Shown here: in pieces, positions 1-8,285 of the stretch | How positions within the stretch are numbered: position 1 is the first letter of the stretch | Layout of the letters: each line of letters begins with the position of its first letter | Origin: Pleurotus djamor | Taxonomy: Eukaryota; Basidiomycota; Agaricomycetes; Agaricales; Pleurotaceae | Direction of reading: 5' to 3' | DNA length: 11,747 nt | Assembly (NCBI GenBank): GCA_029747585.1 | Contig: JAPEVF010001265.1 | Location: 1 to 11,747 of the forward strand | Made by a program: the position numbers and the translations under genes | Notes under the pieces: model-generated | Told to the model about the DNA's origin: nothing | What the model saw: only the letters and a program-made list of their open reading frames with translations | Database searches by the model: none

Positions 1-240
1 ATATTAACGAAAAATGATACAATTTCTGGGTTCCAAAAGCACCGAAAAATCAATCATTTTTCGGTGCTTTTTTTAGACTCAAAATACAAGAAAAATTCGA
101 AATTTTTACAAAGACAAAATGAGCACAAAAATATGTTATTTTCTNACGACTTTTGAGGTACAAAATATGTATCATTTTTANCCCACATAAAATNCATGAA
201 AAATCAGGTATTATTTTTCTNAACATTTTTTGGTCCCAAA
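1..240. repeat. AT-rich, degenerate repeat-like contig edge with ambiguous bases
   Basis: This stretch is very AT-rich and has no credible coding frame. It is built from loosely similar blocks of the type 'T-run, short spacer, CAAAA(A)TG'. For example, 135-168 and 211-244 can be aligned by eye as diverged copies. An 11-bp inverted pair links 10-20 (AAAAATGATAC) with 169-179 (GTATCATTTTT). N bases occur at 145, 181, 194 and 221; two of them follow TTTCT in equivalent positions of the blocks. This looks like diverged tandem or nested inverted repeats that were hard to sequence or collapsed in assembly. I cannot assign it to a transposon family. Confidence 0.45.
35..71. repeat. Perfect 16-bp inverted repeat (hairpin)
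   Basis: The arm AAAAGCACCGAAAAAT at 35-50 is matched exactly in reverse complement at 56-71, with a 5-nt loop (CAATC). The right arm runs on into further T bases. Its inner part also pairs with 8-18, so two competing stem-loops are possible. It most likely belongs to the repeat-like sequence at the window edge; a MITE-type terminal structure is possible but unproven. Confidence 0.7.
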
Positions 241-683
241 AATGTTTGGTCGCACGCTGTGATGAAAAGGGATTAGATGGGGAGTTGGTGGACGTGGAGA
301 AGGAGTGGGGAGTTGCCTAATCGGGAATTTAGAGGAGGGATGCGAAGGTCGAAAACTGGCGATGAGTGGATGTTGGAGGTGGGGTTTCGACTGGTTGCCA
401 TATTGGGATTTTGGAGGGGATAGATGCGGGGACGAGAGCGGAAAAAGAGTTGGTTTTGTGAGTTTGACTAGTCTTCGAGTCCGCATGCAGATGGGGGAGG
501 CTCAAACTATGCCGTGATGACAAGGTATCAGTACGAGCCAGAGACATAAGTGGGCCATTGGAAAGGTCCCCGAGGAGAAATACAGCTTGGTTGGAGAGTT
601 CGAATCGGATAATATTCCGGTTAAGTCAGATCTAAAGCTTCCCACGATCAGAGTAAGTAAGTACCTGAGTTATCCAAAGTTCA
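241..683. other. Gene-free stretch upstream of TSR3
   Basis: The plus strand is purine-rich (many GGA/GGGG/GAGG runs) from about 260 to 430, with the motif GGGGAGTTG twice near 280 and 307. The open frames here are low-complexity proline/serine or glycine/tryptophan-rich translations with no domain I recognise, and they overlap one another on both strands. I see no RNA gene. The downstream part is presumably the TSR3 promoter and 5' UTR. Confidence 0.4.
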
Positions 684-707
684 CACCCCTCCTCCATACT
701 TTCCTCC
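684..707 (+). promoter_or_regulatory. Pyrimidine-rich leader immediately before the TSR3 start
   Basis: The 24 nt before the ATG at 708 are almost entirely C and T (CACCCCTCCTCC... TTTCCTCC). CT-rich tracts next to the start codon are common in promoters and leaders of fungal housekeeping and ribosome-biogenesis genes, and this supports 708 as the start. No clear TATA box is visible. Confidence 0.4.
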
Positions 708-1847
708 ATGACCAAAAATTCCAAACAAAGCTCAAAATCTCCCAGAAACCGTGGACATCGTGGCCGTGGTCGAGGCGGTTTCAAGTACTCCCACCGCGAA
801 GCTGGGTCTTCTGATATCGTGCAACGAGCTCACGATCCCAGTGACGAAGAAGAAAATGGTGCGACCTTCAAATTCGCTTTCATGAATTCGACTCAACGCT
901 GACCAGGCAGCGATGATGAAGAGATACATATTGAAGTCCCAGTAGCGATGTGGGTGAGCATTTTCAAACTTGAATGTCCCAGATTCTCAGCTTGCGTCAT
1001 AGGATTTCGACCATTGCGACCCAAAGCGTTGCTCAGGGAAGAAATTGGCGCGGCTGGGTTTGATCAAGGAACTACGCGTAGGATCAAGGTTCAGAGGGAT
1101 AGTGGTTTCGTGAGTACTCTTGGTGCTCTCCATATCTTATGTCTGATCTCAGCTTCTTACAGCCCGAAAGGCAAGCAGGTGCTTAGCCCCGCAGATCGTG
1201 ACATCATCTCTGCAGACGGTCTGGCGGTCGTTGAATGCTCATGGGCTCGTCTCGAAGACGTTCCGTTTAACAAGATATCCAGCCCTCATGAAAGGCTGCG
1301 TGCGTTTTGCTTCTTTGATCTTCACACTGGAACCATTCACCACCGTCTGTTCAGTACCATACCTCATCGCAACGAATCCCACAAACTACGGGAAACCATG
1401 GCGATTAAACTGCGTGGAAGCGCTGGCTGCTGCCTTCTACATCACTGGATTCGACGAATATGCCGAACGCCTGTTAGACGGCTTTGGTTGGGGCGGGAGT
1501 TTCTACAAAGTTAATAAGTAAGCGCAGTTTTTATCCCATTATCATTCTCCACCGTACTTACTCAGCGTAGGCCCTATATCGTTAAGTATCGTGAATGCAA
1601 AGACTCTGACGAAATATCCAAAATGCAAGAAACAATCATCGCCGACTTAGATCGGCAATACGAAGCTTCAAGACATCGTACCGGTGAGCCTAGCCGCTCT
1701 AATCTCCTTCGAAGATCCTGAAGACGGTTAGACGCAGACACGGGTGATCTACTCGTGGCCAATCCCAATCACCGACAAGCGTCTGATGACGAATTTGAAG
1801 GACCGCGTGCCTCTGATTCTGACGAGGCTAACGATCCTCAGATATAA
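708..1847 (+). CDS. TSR3: Tsr3, 18S rRNA aminocarboxypropyltransferase (7 exons)
   Basis: Tsr3 transfers the aminocarboxypropyl group of S-adenosylmethionine to a hypermodified pseudouridine of 18S rRNA during late cytoplasmic 40S maturation. The exons, read by splice signals and protein continuity, are 708-858, 907-953, 1003-1109, 1163-1299, 1355-1517, 1571-1683 and 1732-1847, giving 277 aa. The introns are 48 to 55 nt, all GT-AG. The N-terminus is basic with a [10 protein letters not shown] patch, then acidic. The RLI-type N-terminal domain follows with [21 protein letters not shown] (residues 65-85). The DUF367/Tsr3 domain then carries [16 protein letters not shown] (124-139), the [21 protein letters not shown] block (153-173) and [14 protein letters not shown] (191-204). 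The tail is Asp/Ser/Glu-rich, as usual. The family identity is clear; I matched it to yeast Tsr3 from memory. Exon 2 is only 47 nt. The last intron (1684-1731) is inferred because it removes an in-frame TGA at 1719 and contains a CTAAT branch-like motif. If it is retained, the protein ends 12 codons after the exon junction, in a different tail. The gene appears intact. Confidence 0.93.
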
Positions 1848-1991
1848 TGCACGCCCGAAGGGACTTGGATCCCGAGAGAGAGAACGGACCTCGATACATC
1901 GAAGGCCTTGGATACTTCCACGCTCCCTAAACCAGACAAGCCTGTATCTAGCTCACACAAATCCTATGTACAATAGTCTGGCAATCCGTAT

Positions 1992-2018
1992 GCGAAGAAG
2001 GGGCGACCCCTTCTTCGC
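1992..2018. repeat. Perfect 12-bp GC-rich hairpin downstream of TSR3
   Basis: GCGAAGAAGGGG at 1992-2003 pairs exactly with CCCCTTCTTCGC at 2007-2018 around a 3-nt loop (CGA). It begins 145 nt after the TSR3 stop and so may lie in its 3' UTR. Its role, if any, is unknown. Confidence 0.75.
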
Positions 2019-2804
2019 CTTCGTGATGGCTTGTCATGTCGGTCGTCATAAGGTTGGACTGGGTGCCGACGACGATGGACGCAGCTCCTTCGTGGTGCTT
2101 CATAATATCGACCTGGATTCGGCGAGCAACGTGGATATATACTCCACGACAGCGAAGGCGACATGGCGGGCGGGGAGTTGAAAGGGAAAATGTTTGAGGG
2201 ATAAGGACCGCAAAGTGGGGGGATGGAATAGGGCAAGTATATGACCAGTATACTCGGCTCAACCCTCCAAACACCATACCTCGAAAACAAGCTTGTGCAC
2301 CAGAACCACTTCAGGTTCTGCCTGCCTAATACGCGTAAGTAATGTCCGTCTCTTCTTAGACTCGTATCCCTCGTTTTTGCGTATAGCGCTTGACCCTGGA
2401 TATCGAGTTTACATCCAGGTACATCCCTCCGTTTCCCCACTATTCATATGAACGTCATGACTCGACTCCCCCCTTCTCAATATCCACATCAACATCAATC
2501 ATATCTATGAGGGGTATGGCCATTGGCCAATCTACCAGCTTTCGTACTTTTCGCAAAGGAGGATATACATAAGTGGCAATGTTTCTCATCAATTCTTGCT
2601 TTTGAAAGGTTAGCCATCTTTCAGATTTTCCGTTCTCTCGTGGCATTCTCATCCTAGCAAAGTGGCAGCCACCAACACACTTGGGCTTGACGATCACTGG
2701 GTGTCTTGGATGCGTGGCCTAACCGGCAATTATGTGTGTAGGACTTGGCTTCCTTCAAATTTAGTTGAGAACGGCCTCACATGCATTTTGACAGTATCTC
2801 TTTC

Positions 2805-2821
2805 AGGACTTGAAGCTTGAA
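2805..2821 (+). repeat. 17-mer shared, inverted, with 9739-9755
   Basis: AGGACTTGAAGCTTGAA lies 487 bp before the first ATG of SDR-A. Its exact reverse complement lies at 9739-9755, 462 bp before the first ATG of SDR-B. The flanks do not match. It could be a shared control element or chance. Confidence 0.5.
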
Positions 2822-3259
2822 GCTTCTAGAACCATTGAGCAAGAATGAGCAACGGATGCGCCGTCTTCCTCACTTGAATCGGCTCAAGCCCGCCAGGATT
2901 GATCATCGGGACACGTCATGTGTGCTGGTGCTCCTACCGGGTCCAAATACTTGGTCCTGGAAGTCATCGCATCAAATATGGGGAGTCACTTGAGACAGAC
3001 GGCGTCTCTTGACTCGCATGGTCATTTCATCTGATCATGTCTCATTGGCTTCCCCCATTCTATCTTTCCCTTGAAGGCTTCGCCCGAGGAATGACCATAA
3101 CAATCTTGCTCTCTGAGTGGTCGTGCCAGATAAAGAGACAAAAGAACCACTTAGCGGTACAAGGCCCCAGCTGGGGATACGACTAGCTCCTTCCAAAGCA
3201 GAAGCTCCACGTCACATGTCCTTCGCTCGATTCGAGCCAGAGTGCCCGCCACTGGCTTT

Positions 3260-3265
3260 TATAAA
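3260..3265 (+). promoter_or_regulatory. TATA box of SDR-A
   Basis: TATAAA, in the context TTTTATAAAGG, sits 43 nt upstream of the first ATG (3308). This predicts transcription start roughly 10 to 20 nt before that ATG and so a very short 5' UTR. This is the only convincing TATA box in front of a gene in the window; none is seen before SDR-B. Confidence 0.55.
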
Positions 3266-3307
3266 GGATGCTAGAGTAAAGCAGAAGCCCACCTTCACAC
3301 GTCTTGC

Positions 3308-4413
3308 ATGATGGCAGGTCTTCTTGTCGGTGTCGCTGCTGCACTCTCTGGCCAAACCCCACGTCGTTCTGTCTTCAATCAGTTCTCACTGGAGAAAAAG
3401 GTGGCCCTTGTGACAGGCGGCCAACGCGGAATTGGTCTCGAAGTCGCCCTCGCGTTTGCTGAAGCTGGCGCAGTAGTCTACTGTCTCGACCTTCCCCAAG
3501 ATCCCGACAACGACTTTAAACTTGCTCAAAATTTCGCTTCAGCACTTCCCGTCTCGGCTCCTGGCGTCGAGAACGGACGCCTTGAATATGTCAGTGGCGA
3601 TGTTACTGATCAATTACAAATGTGGAAGATCGCCGAAGATATTGTCGCCAAGGAAGGCCGCTTGGATATCTGCTTCGCCAATGCAGGTATATTGGCCGGC
3701 GCTGAGTGTTTGGAGTATCCTGCCGACGCGTTCACCAAGGTGCGCTCTTTCATGAAGACCCTGTTAAATTACTCGGAGCTTACATATGTGCCTTTGAGCG
3801 TAGCTTATGTCCATCAACGTAAGCGGCGTTCTATATACCGCGCAAGCAGCTGGACGTCAAATGGAAAAGTTGGGCATCCCAGGAAGCATCATCATGACAG
3901 CGAGTATATGTGGTACCACCACGATCAAGGTGAGCAACTGCAATTCTACCATGAATATATCCAACGGAAACTGATGCCTGACAGGACCAACACTGGCTTG
4001 CGTATCAGACCAGCAAGTCTGCTGTACTTCAGATGGCTCGATCGATGGCTTGCGAGCTCGGTGCCAAAGGGATCCGTGTTAACACCCTTAGTCCTGGGTT
4101 CATTGAAACCAAGTGCACGCCCCTCTTCCTTTTCAAGGGCTCATGCTTACTTACTATGGGCTTGTATAGAATGACTGGTGCGTTTATTGGTCAGAAGCCT
4201 GAGTTGCGAAAGGAGTGGTCCAGTATGAACCCAATGGGTAGACTCGGACGCCCTGATGAGCTACGAGGAACGTGTCTGTGGCTTGCAAGTGATGCCTCCT
4301 CTTTCTGCACTGGAAGCGAGTAAGTCATCTACTCAGGTTACACTGCGTGTAATTACGTTTTACTTATGGCGTCACATAGTATCAAGGTCGACGGTGGACA
4401 CTGTGCATGCTGA
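3308..4413 (+). CDS. Classical short-chain dehydrogenase/reductase, copy A (5 exons)
   Basis: This is an NAD(P)-dependent oxidoreductase of the classical SDR family, probably cytosolic, resembling fungal polyol/sorbose dehydrogenases such as D-arabinitol 2-dehydrogenase. The substrate is unknown. Exons 3308-3739, 3804-3929, 3985-4112, 4170-4319 and 4380-4413 give 289 aa, normal for the family; introns are 55 to 64 nt. The cofactor motif TGGQRGIG is at residues 36-43. Asp61 at the end of beta-2 (YCLDLP) points to NAD(H) rather than NADP(H). FANAG is at 123-127. The catalytic set is complete: Asn149 (INVSG), Ser178 (TASICG), Tyr193 and Lys197 (YQTSK). PGFIETK, the NPMGRLGRPDE block and VDGGH follow near the C-terminus. 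The start is either Met1 (3308) or Met2 (3311); the alignment with copy B fits the second slightly better. Without splicing, the first frame runs on misleadingly to 4174. All four intron positions and phases match SDR-B, so the two are duplicates. Confidence 0.9.
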
Positions 4414-5365
4414 ATGGAGTACTTAGAAGAGGTTCAACGGTTACCTTCGGACGTTGAAACGTTGACTTCTCAAAGCCCCTGTAGTTCACCCCTGCTCAAA
4501 TCGTCTTCCCACGGTGACCAGTTCATCACATCGCTCTAATTGCTCAGCAAATTTTAGCTACGATGCCCAGCTTCAGCACCCAGATTGAACCGGTATCGAA
4601 TGTCACTCTGATTTCTCCCCCTTCGCCCGCTGCAGGAACTGGACGCCGAAGCTTGAGTTTGTCCACGACTCCACGTCATGCGAATTTTCTCCATCACGTC
4701 TTCTCGTACGCCTTCGATTCCTCTTGCTTCTCCGGTCTGGACTACACTGTCCCAGTGCTACTAGACAAAGCGAAAGTTGGCAGACCTCCGATTCAGTCAT
4801 CTGAACGCATCACACCTCGAAAAAATATATCGGGCTTGACTTCCTTGCATCCTGGCCAAACGTCTGGCTAACTTACCCATACCGACAGGGTATTTTTGTT
4901 TAGGTCGCCAAATTGGCAGTTCGTGCCTGTTTCGCGCGTAGTAATGGCTTTTTTGGACAGTGCGCCCACCTCATCTAGGATTTCCTGCCGGCTCCGTGGC
5001 TCTAGCCACTTTACCGACTTTTTGGCGTCGCTAAACCTGCTTTAGCAATATCCAAATGTGGGACACGAGCCACCTTTACGGCAATTTGAGATGAATTTGA
5101 TCCAAACGAAATGCTCATCTTGTCAAATCCACACTCTCAACTATGACAACCGATCATATCCACATTGCAGTGTGGTTCTCGCCATTCACGCATCTGGTCT
5201 GGATGCGGGAGTTAGTGGATGGCTGATCTTCAACCGAGTGTCACAGAAGTCAACGGTACTCATGTGGAACAAGGATATGGTAACATGGTCCTTGATTTAA
5301 AACGGGTTCTGATGAACGAAAGCCTTATCATTCTCCAAACAACTACTCCCCGACGCTTCCTCGAC
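4414..5365. other. Intergenic region between SDR-A and the BBE-like gene
   Basis: This contains the SDR-A 3' end and the promoter of the BBE-like gene. A small dyad (TTCAACG 4433-4439 / CGTTGAA 4452-4458) lies just after SDR-A. A TTTAAAA stretch at 5296-5302 is a weak TATA candidate about 65 nt before the ATG at 5366. An open frame from 4563 to 4871 is serine/proline-rich at its start and shows no domain or splice-supported continuation. I see no RNA gene or transposon end. Confidence 0.45.
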
Positions 5366-7058
5366 ATGCCCTCTTCCTTTTCATCTCTCCTTCTCTTCGC
5401 TCTCATCGCTTCATCCCAAGCAGCTACCATCAGCAATGAACTCAGAAGGCAAATTGTCGCCAGCAACGACTGTGTAGGTCTCCTGCTTTTTTTTAATCGA
5501 GGTTATTTCTGATCGTGCATCCAATTCCAGTGTCAGGAACTGCTGACGAAGCTCGGTAGCGATAAAGTCATGCTGCCTGGCTCTGCAGGCTTCCAAGAAC
5601 TTAGCGCGTCGTACTACACCCCTCAGGAGTCAGAGCTCGTAGCACAATGCCGTGTTGCTGCTACCAACGCAGAAGACGTATCTGAAGCAGTCAAGATAGT
5701 CAAGCAAGGCGAATGCCCGTTTTCTGTACGGTCTGTCGGAAACATGCCTTGGGCCGGTGCAGCGAACATTGCTAGCCCTGGTATTGCTATTGATCTTCGA
5801 CTCATCAACGCGACGACGCTGTCTGCAGACAGGAAAGTTGCAAGCCTTGGTCCTGGAGGTACATGGGGTGCAGTGTATGATACCCTCGACCCGTTTGGAG
5901 TGACTGTCGTTGGTGGTCGCTCGAACATCGTCGGTGTTGGTGGTTTCATTCTTGGAGGTAAGCGAACGTCTTCCATCAATCGGAAGCCCGAGCGCTGATC
6001 ACTTCAATTGTCAGGTGGCTTCTCAAACCTTTCTCCTGAACATGGATTTGCCTCAGACAATGTCGTCAACTATGAGGTCGTACTCTCTGACGGACGCACA
6101 GTCAACGCGAACGCAGCCTCGGAACCTGACCTTTTCTGGGGTCTCAAGGGCGGAAGCACGAATCTCGGCATAATCACTCGCTTCGATGTCAAAGCGTACC
6201 CACTAACCCCTAAGTGGGGTGGATTCAGAGGACATACGATTTCTACTGGTCCCGCGATATTCAATGCCATGACACAGATGATGGTGAAGCTAAGGAACGA
6301 TCCCCATGGTGGTGGCTCTGTTGTGTGGGGCTACAACGAGATCATGCAGAACGACACGATCTTCTCTTCGTATGCCTACCTCGGTGCCGACGTCTCGCAA
6401 ACGGATCTGTTCGACGATATGTTGGCTGTCCCCTCGATACCTGGCACTGATTCCATCCGCGGAAATACCAACCAACAGTCGTTGAGTGGAGAGGTCGACG
6501 ATGCCTTCCCTTCTGGACTGCGGCGTATATTTTCGACGGTCACGCTGAAGATCGATGTGGACATGGCAATTGGTATCTACGAGAAATGCCATGAACTCTT
6601 CGCCCCCCTCGTTGGCAAGCCTCAAGTCCAATGGTCTGCGTCATTCCAGCCCATTGCCGTCACACATCTCCACGCTACAGCTGCCAACGGTGGCACTCCC
6701 CTTGGACTCTCCCCTGCGGATGGCGACCTCATTCGTGAGTCTCTCCCTGTTCATCCTTACGCACGCACCACTGACCATTTTTGTAAATGTAGTTCTTAAC
6801 CTCAATACCGTGTGGGCATCCACGTCTGATGACGCTGCCATGGAGAGTGCTGTTCGTGGAGTGATCGCATGGGCTACTCAAGAAGCCAAGGCACGGAATG
6901 TACATCATCCCTGGTTGTACTCGAACTACGCCCTACCTGAGCAAGATGTCTACACGTCCTACGGTACCGCCAACCATCTTCGCCTGAAGGGTATCCAAAG
7001 CGTCTACGACCCAGACAACACCTTCGGTCGCTTTTGGAAGGGTGGTTTCAAGCTGTAA
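5366..7058 (+). CDS. Secreted BBE-like FAD-linked oxidoreductase (AA7-like, 4 exons)
   Basis: This is a flavoprotein oxidase or dehydrogenase of the VAO/BBE-like family. Fungal members oxidise carbohydrates (AA7) or secondary metabolites; the substrate here cannot be told. Exons 5366-5473, 5531-5957, 6015-6734 and 6793-7058 give 506 aa, the usual length, with introns of 57 to 58 nt. Residues 1-20 (MPSSFSSLLLFALIASSQAA) form a signal peptide, so it is probably extracellular. The FAD_binding_4 domain follows with LGPGGTWGAVYD (142-153) and GGRSNIVGVGGFILGGG (164-180), then DLFWGLKGGSTNLGIIT. The C-terminal BBE domain ends with DPDNTFGRFWKGGFKL. The oddity is the FAD-linking loop: the family normally has RSGGH, with the His covalently bound to flavin; here it reads RSVGN, so His is replaced by Asn107 and a Gly by Val105. 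The second linking Cys of bicovalent members is also absent (GGRSN). The frame is otherwise intact, so the protein may bind FAD non-covalently or be inactive. Confidence 0.92.
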
Positions 7059-7833
7059 TTTCGTGATTGTTTTCTTGTCCCATTTATCATTATTCTTAAG
7101 GCTCTAAAAGGACTTGGTTCTCTTTACTGTAATTCAGCTTGTATAATCAGATTTCTCTAGCCACCTGTACTTTACGGCCTTGTCTGACACTTTCCCCAAA
7201 TTCAATATAACTGATGTCGGGCAATACCGTCAAGTGGCATGAGTCCCTCTTATTTAACGACAAGGTAACCTTCATCACTACAACTAGGTTCATCCCTTCA
7301 CCAAACGACCTCCTCCTCTTTATACTCCACAGAGATGGACCACTTCATGTTTTTTATCCGGGAAAGCTGCATATCCATCATTCTCTGAGCGCGCTCAGCC
7401 TGGGCCTGCACTCTGTAATAGACATTTCCGATTCGATCCAAATCATCAATGTATATGTCCCCAATGTCCTCTGGGTCAGTGGTACGCTCGATTTCCAACA
7501 ACTCCTCATTATGATAGTAGGGCTCCCGCCATGCACTAATCTGGAAGACAACCGATATGGTTTCGGTGGGACACAGTCTGAGGACGCAGAGACGAAGTTG
7601 TGAAGCAACAAGATCCCAACTTGTGTCATCCCAGACTTCGTCAGCCATAACTTCGGCATCGATGACGAATATGACGATGAGGCAAGTAATCACAGAAGAA
7701 GGAAATGTGTCTTCAAGGTACTTCAAGGTTGAGATAGCGTGCTCGGCGGAACACCACGGAATTATGGAGAGAGTCAGGTGTCGCATTGAAGCGATGATTT
7801 CTTTTGGGAAGGAGCGACACAGAGGCGTACTTT

Positions 7834-7838
7834 CCGTC
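7834..7838. repeat. Target-site duplication of the LTR, left copy
   Basis: CCGTC directly abuts the LTR terminus TGTTAG on the plus strand and is identical to 8281-8285. Five base pairs is a standard LTR-retrotransposon integrase footprint. Confidence 0.85.
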
Positions 7839-8280
7839 TGTTAGAACCCAATCCCGAGAAACAGGGGGAGCGGGATTCGAACGGCGTTGGTCGTGAAAGA
7901 GGAGAGGATGAATCCGAATGAACGACGAACGGCGTTCAGGAACGAAGAGACGGACTTGCGACAACAACGACTGAGGAGCAGCGTTGTGTCCACAGGCACT
8001 CTCGTGTCCGGGATTCGGGATTCGTGAGGACGAAGGGGGAGCGAGGGATGAATCCCGCAAGGAAAAGGGAAGAAACGTTTATATTCGAACTAAGGAGCAA
8101 TGAACAAGAATAGCTACTATATATACTGAGTGCCTCATGTGTAGCATGAGGCGCGGCTAAAGTGAACAATGAGACTTTGTACATAAGGTGAACGTCAAAC
8201 CATCCGATGAATCCCGGTTAGGGGCTAGGGGCTAGTCACGTGACCGGGGTTCCAAAGGGGCAGTCACGCGGAGCGTGACA
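7839..8280 (-). mobile_element. Solo LTR of an LTR retrotransposon (442 bp)
   Basis: Read on the minus strand the element begins TGTCACGCTCCG at 8280 and ends GGTTCTAACA at 7839, with the canonical TG...CA ends and a perfect CCGTC duplication on both sides. No internal region, primer-binding site, polypurine tract or second LTR is present, so it is a solo LTR left by LTR-LTR recombination. Inside it are a terminal dyad (GTCACGC/GCGTGAC, 8263-8279), the palindrome GTCACGTGAC with a CACGTG core (8235-8244), a repeated TAGGGGC motif near 8224-8234, an 8-bp stem-loop (GCCTCATG/CATGAGGC, 8132-8152), a TATATATA box (8118-8125) in the right place for an LTR promoter on the minus strand, and GAACGGCGTT twice (7879-7888, 7927-7936). 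Minus is inferred from the TATA placement and the TGTCAC-type 5' end. Gypsy or Copia origin cannot be decided. It runs in the same direction as the F-box gene. Confidence 0.85.
8118..8125 (-). promoter_or_regulatory. TATA-like box inside the LTR
   Basis: TATATATA, read on the minus strand in the context GTATATATAGTAG, is followed about 40 nt downstream by a second candidate (AATATAAAC near 8075-8083). Either could serve the former element and could now start transcripts into the severed 3' part of the F-box gene. Confidence 0.4.
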
Positions 8281-8285
8281 CCGTC
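8281..8285. repeat. Target-site duplication of the LTR, right copy
   Basis: CCGTC directly follows the LTR terminus GTGACA on the plus strand and matches 7834-7838. In the uninterrupted gene only one copy belongs to exon 3. Confidence 0.85.

Larger units (their letters stand above)
1848..3259. other. Long gene-free stretch between TSR3 and SDR-A
   Basis: The first 129 nt after the TSR3 stop stay open in the same frame up to a TAG at 1974. The rest is presumably 3' UTR, intergenic DNA and the SDR-A promoter. Open frames on both strands (for example 2440-1964 minus and 2697-2455 minus) give translations with no recognisable motif or coding continuity. Visible small structures are the hairpin at 1992-2018, a weaker stem at 2130-2148 (CGTGGA/TCCACG), a 7-bp stem at 2395-2419, the palindrome ATTGGCCAAT at 2522-2531 (CCAAT boxes on both strands), and the 17-mer at 2805-2821 that recurs inverted upstream of SDR-B. 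Confidence 0.5.

Noticed and set aside
35..80. Hairpin followed by a T-run, resembling a bacterial rho-independent terminator
   Set aside because: Spliced genes and an LTR show a eukaryotic genome, so this terminator type does not apply; it fits the surrounding repeat-like sequence better.
948..1514. Unspliced 188-codon open frame
   Set aside because: It is a composite of TSR3 exon and intron sequence. Only the middle part (around 1163-1299) is in the true frame; the ends are frame shadows.
1964..2440. Minus-strand 158-codon open frame
   Set aside because: It is rich in Arg, Pro and Tyr with no motif, lies in low-information sequence after TSR3 and shows no splice-linked continuation.
2455..2697. 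Minus-strand 80-codon open frame with CVGGCHFARMRM
   Set aside because: The Cys/His spacing is not a known zinc motif and there is no supporting context.
4563..4871. Plus-strand 102-codon open frame starting MPSFSTQIEP
   Set aside because: Low-complexity Ser/Pro start, no domain, and no splice site giving a longer product; it may be promoter sequence. A small unknown gene cannot be fully excluded.
7298..7786. Independent small minus-strand gene (162 aa)
   Set aside because: Its frame joins that of the upstream F-box exons exactly when the LTR and one CCGTC copy are removed, so it is read as the C-terminal part of that gene.
7860..7890. tRNA T-arm-like GTTCGAATCCCG on the minus strand
   Set aside because: The flanking bases do not form a T-stem and no acceptor or anticodon arm can be folded around it.
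7713..8060. Minus-strand 115-codon open frame
   Set aside because: It crosses the LTR boundary and its frame does not fit the F-box exon downstream; it is a by-product of the insertion.
7839..8280. Full-length LTR retrotransposon
   Set aside because: Only one LTR copy is present, flanked directly by the target duplication, with no internal coding region anywhere in the window.
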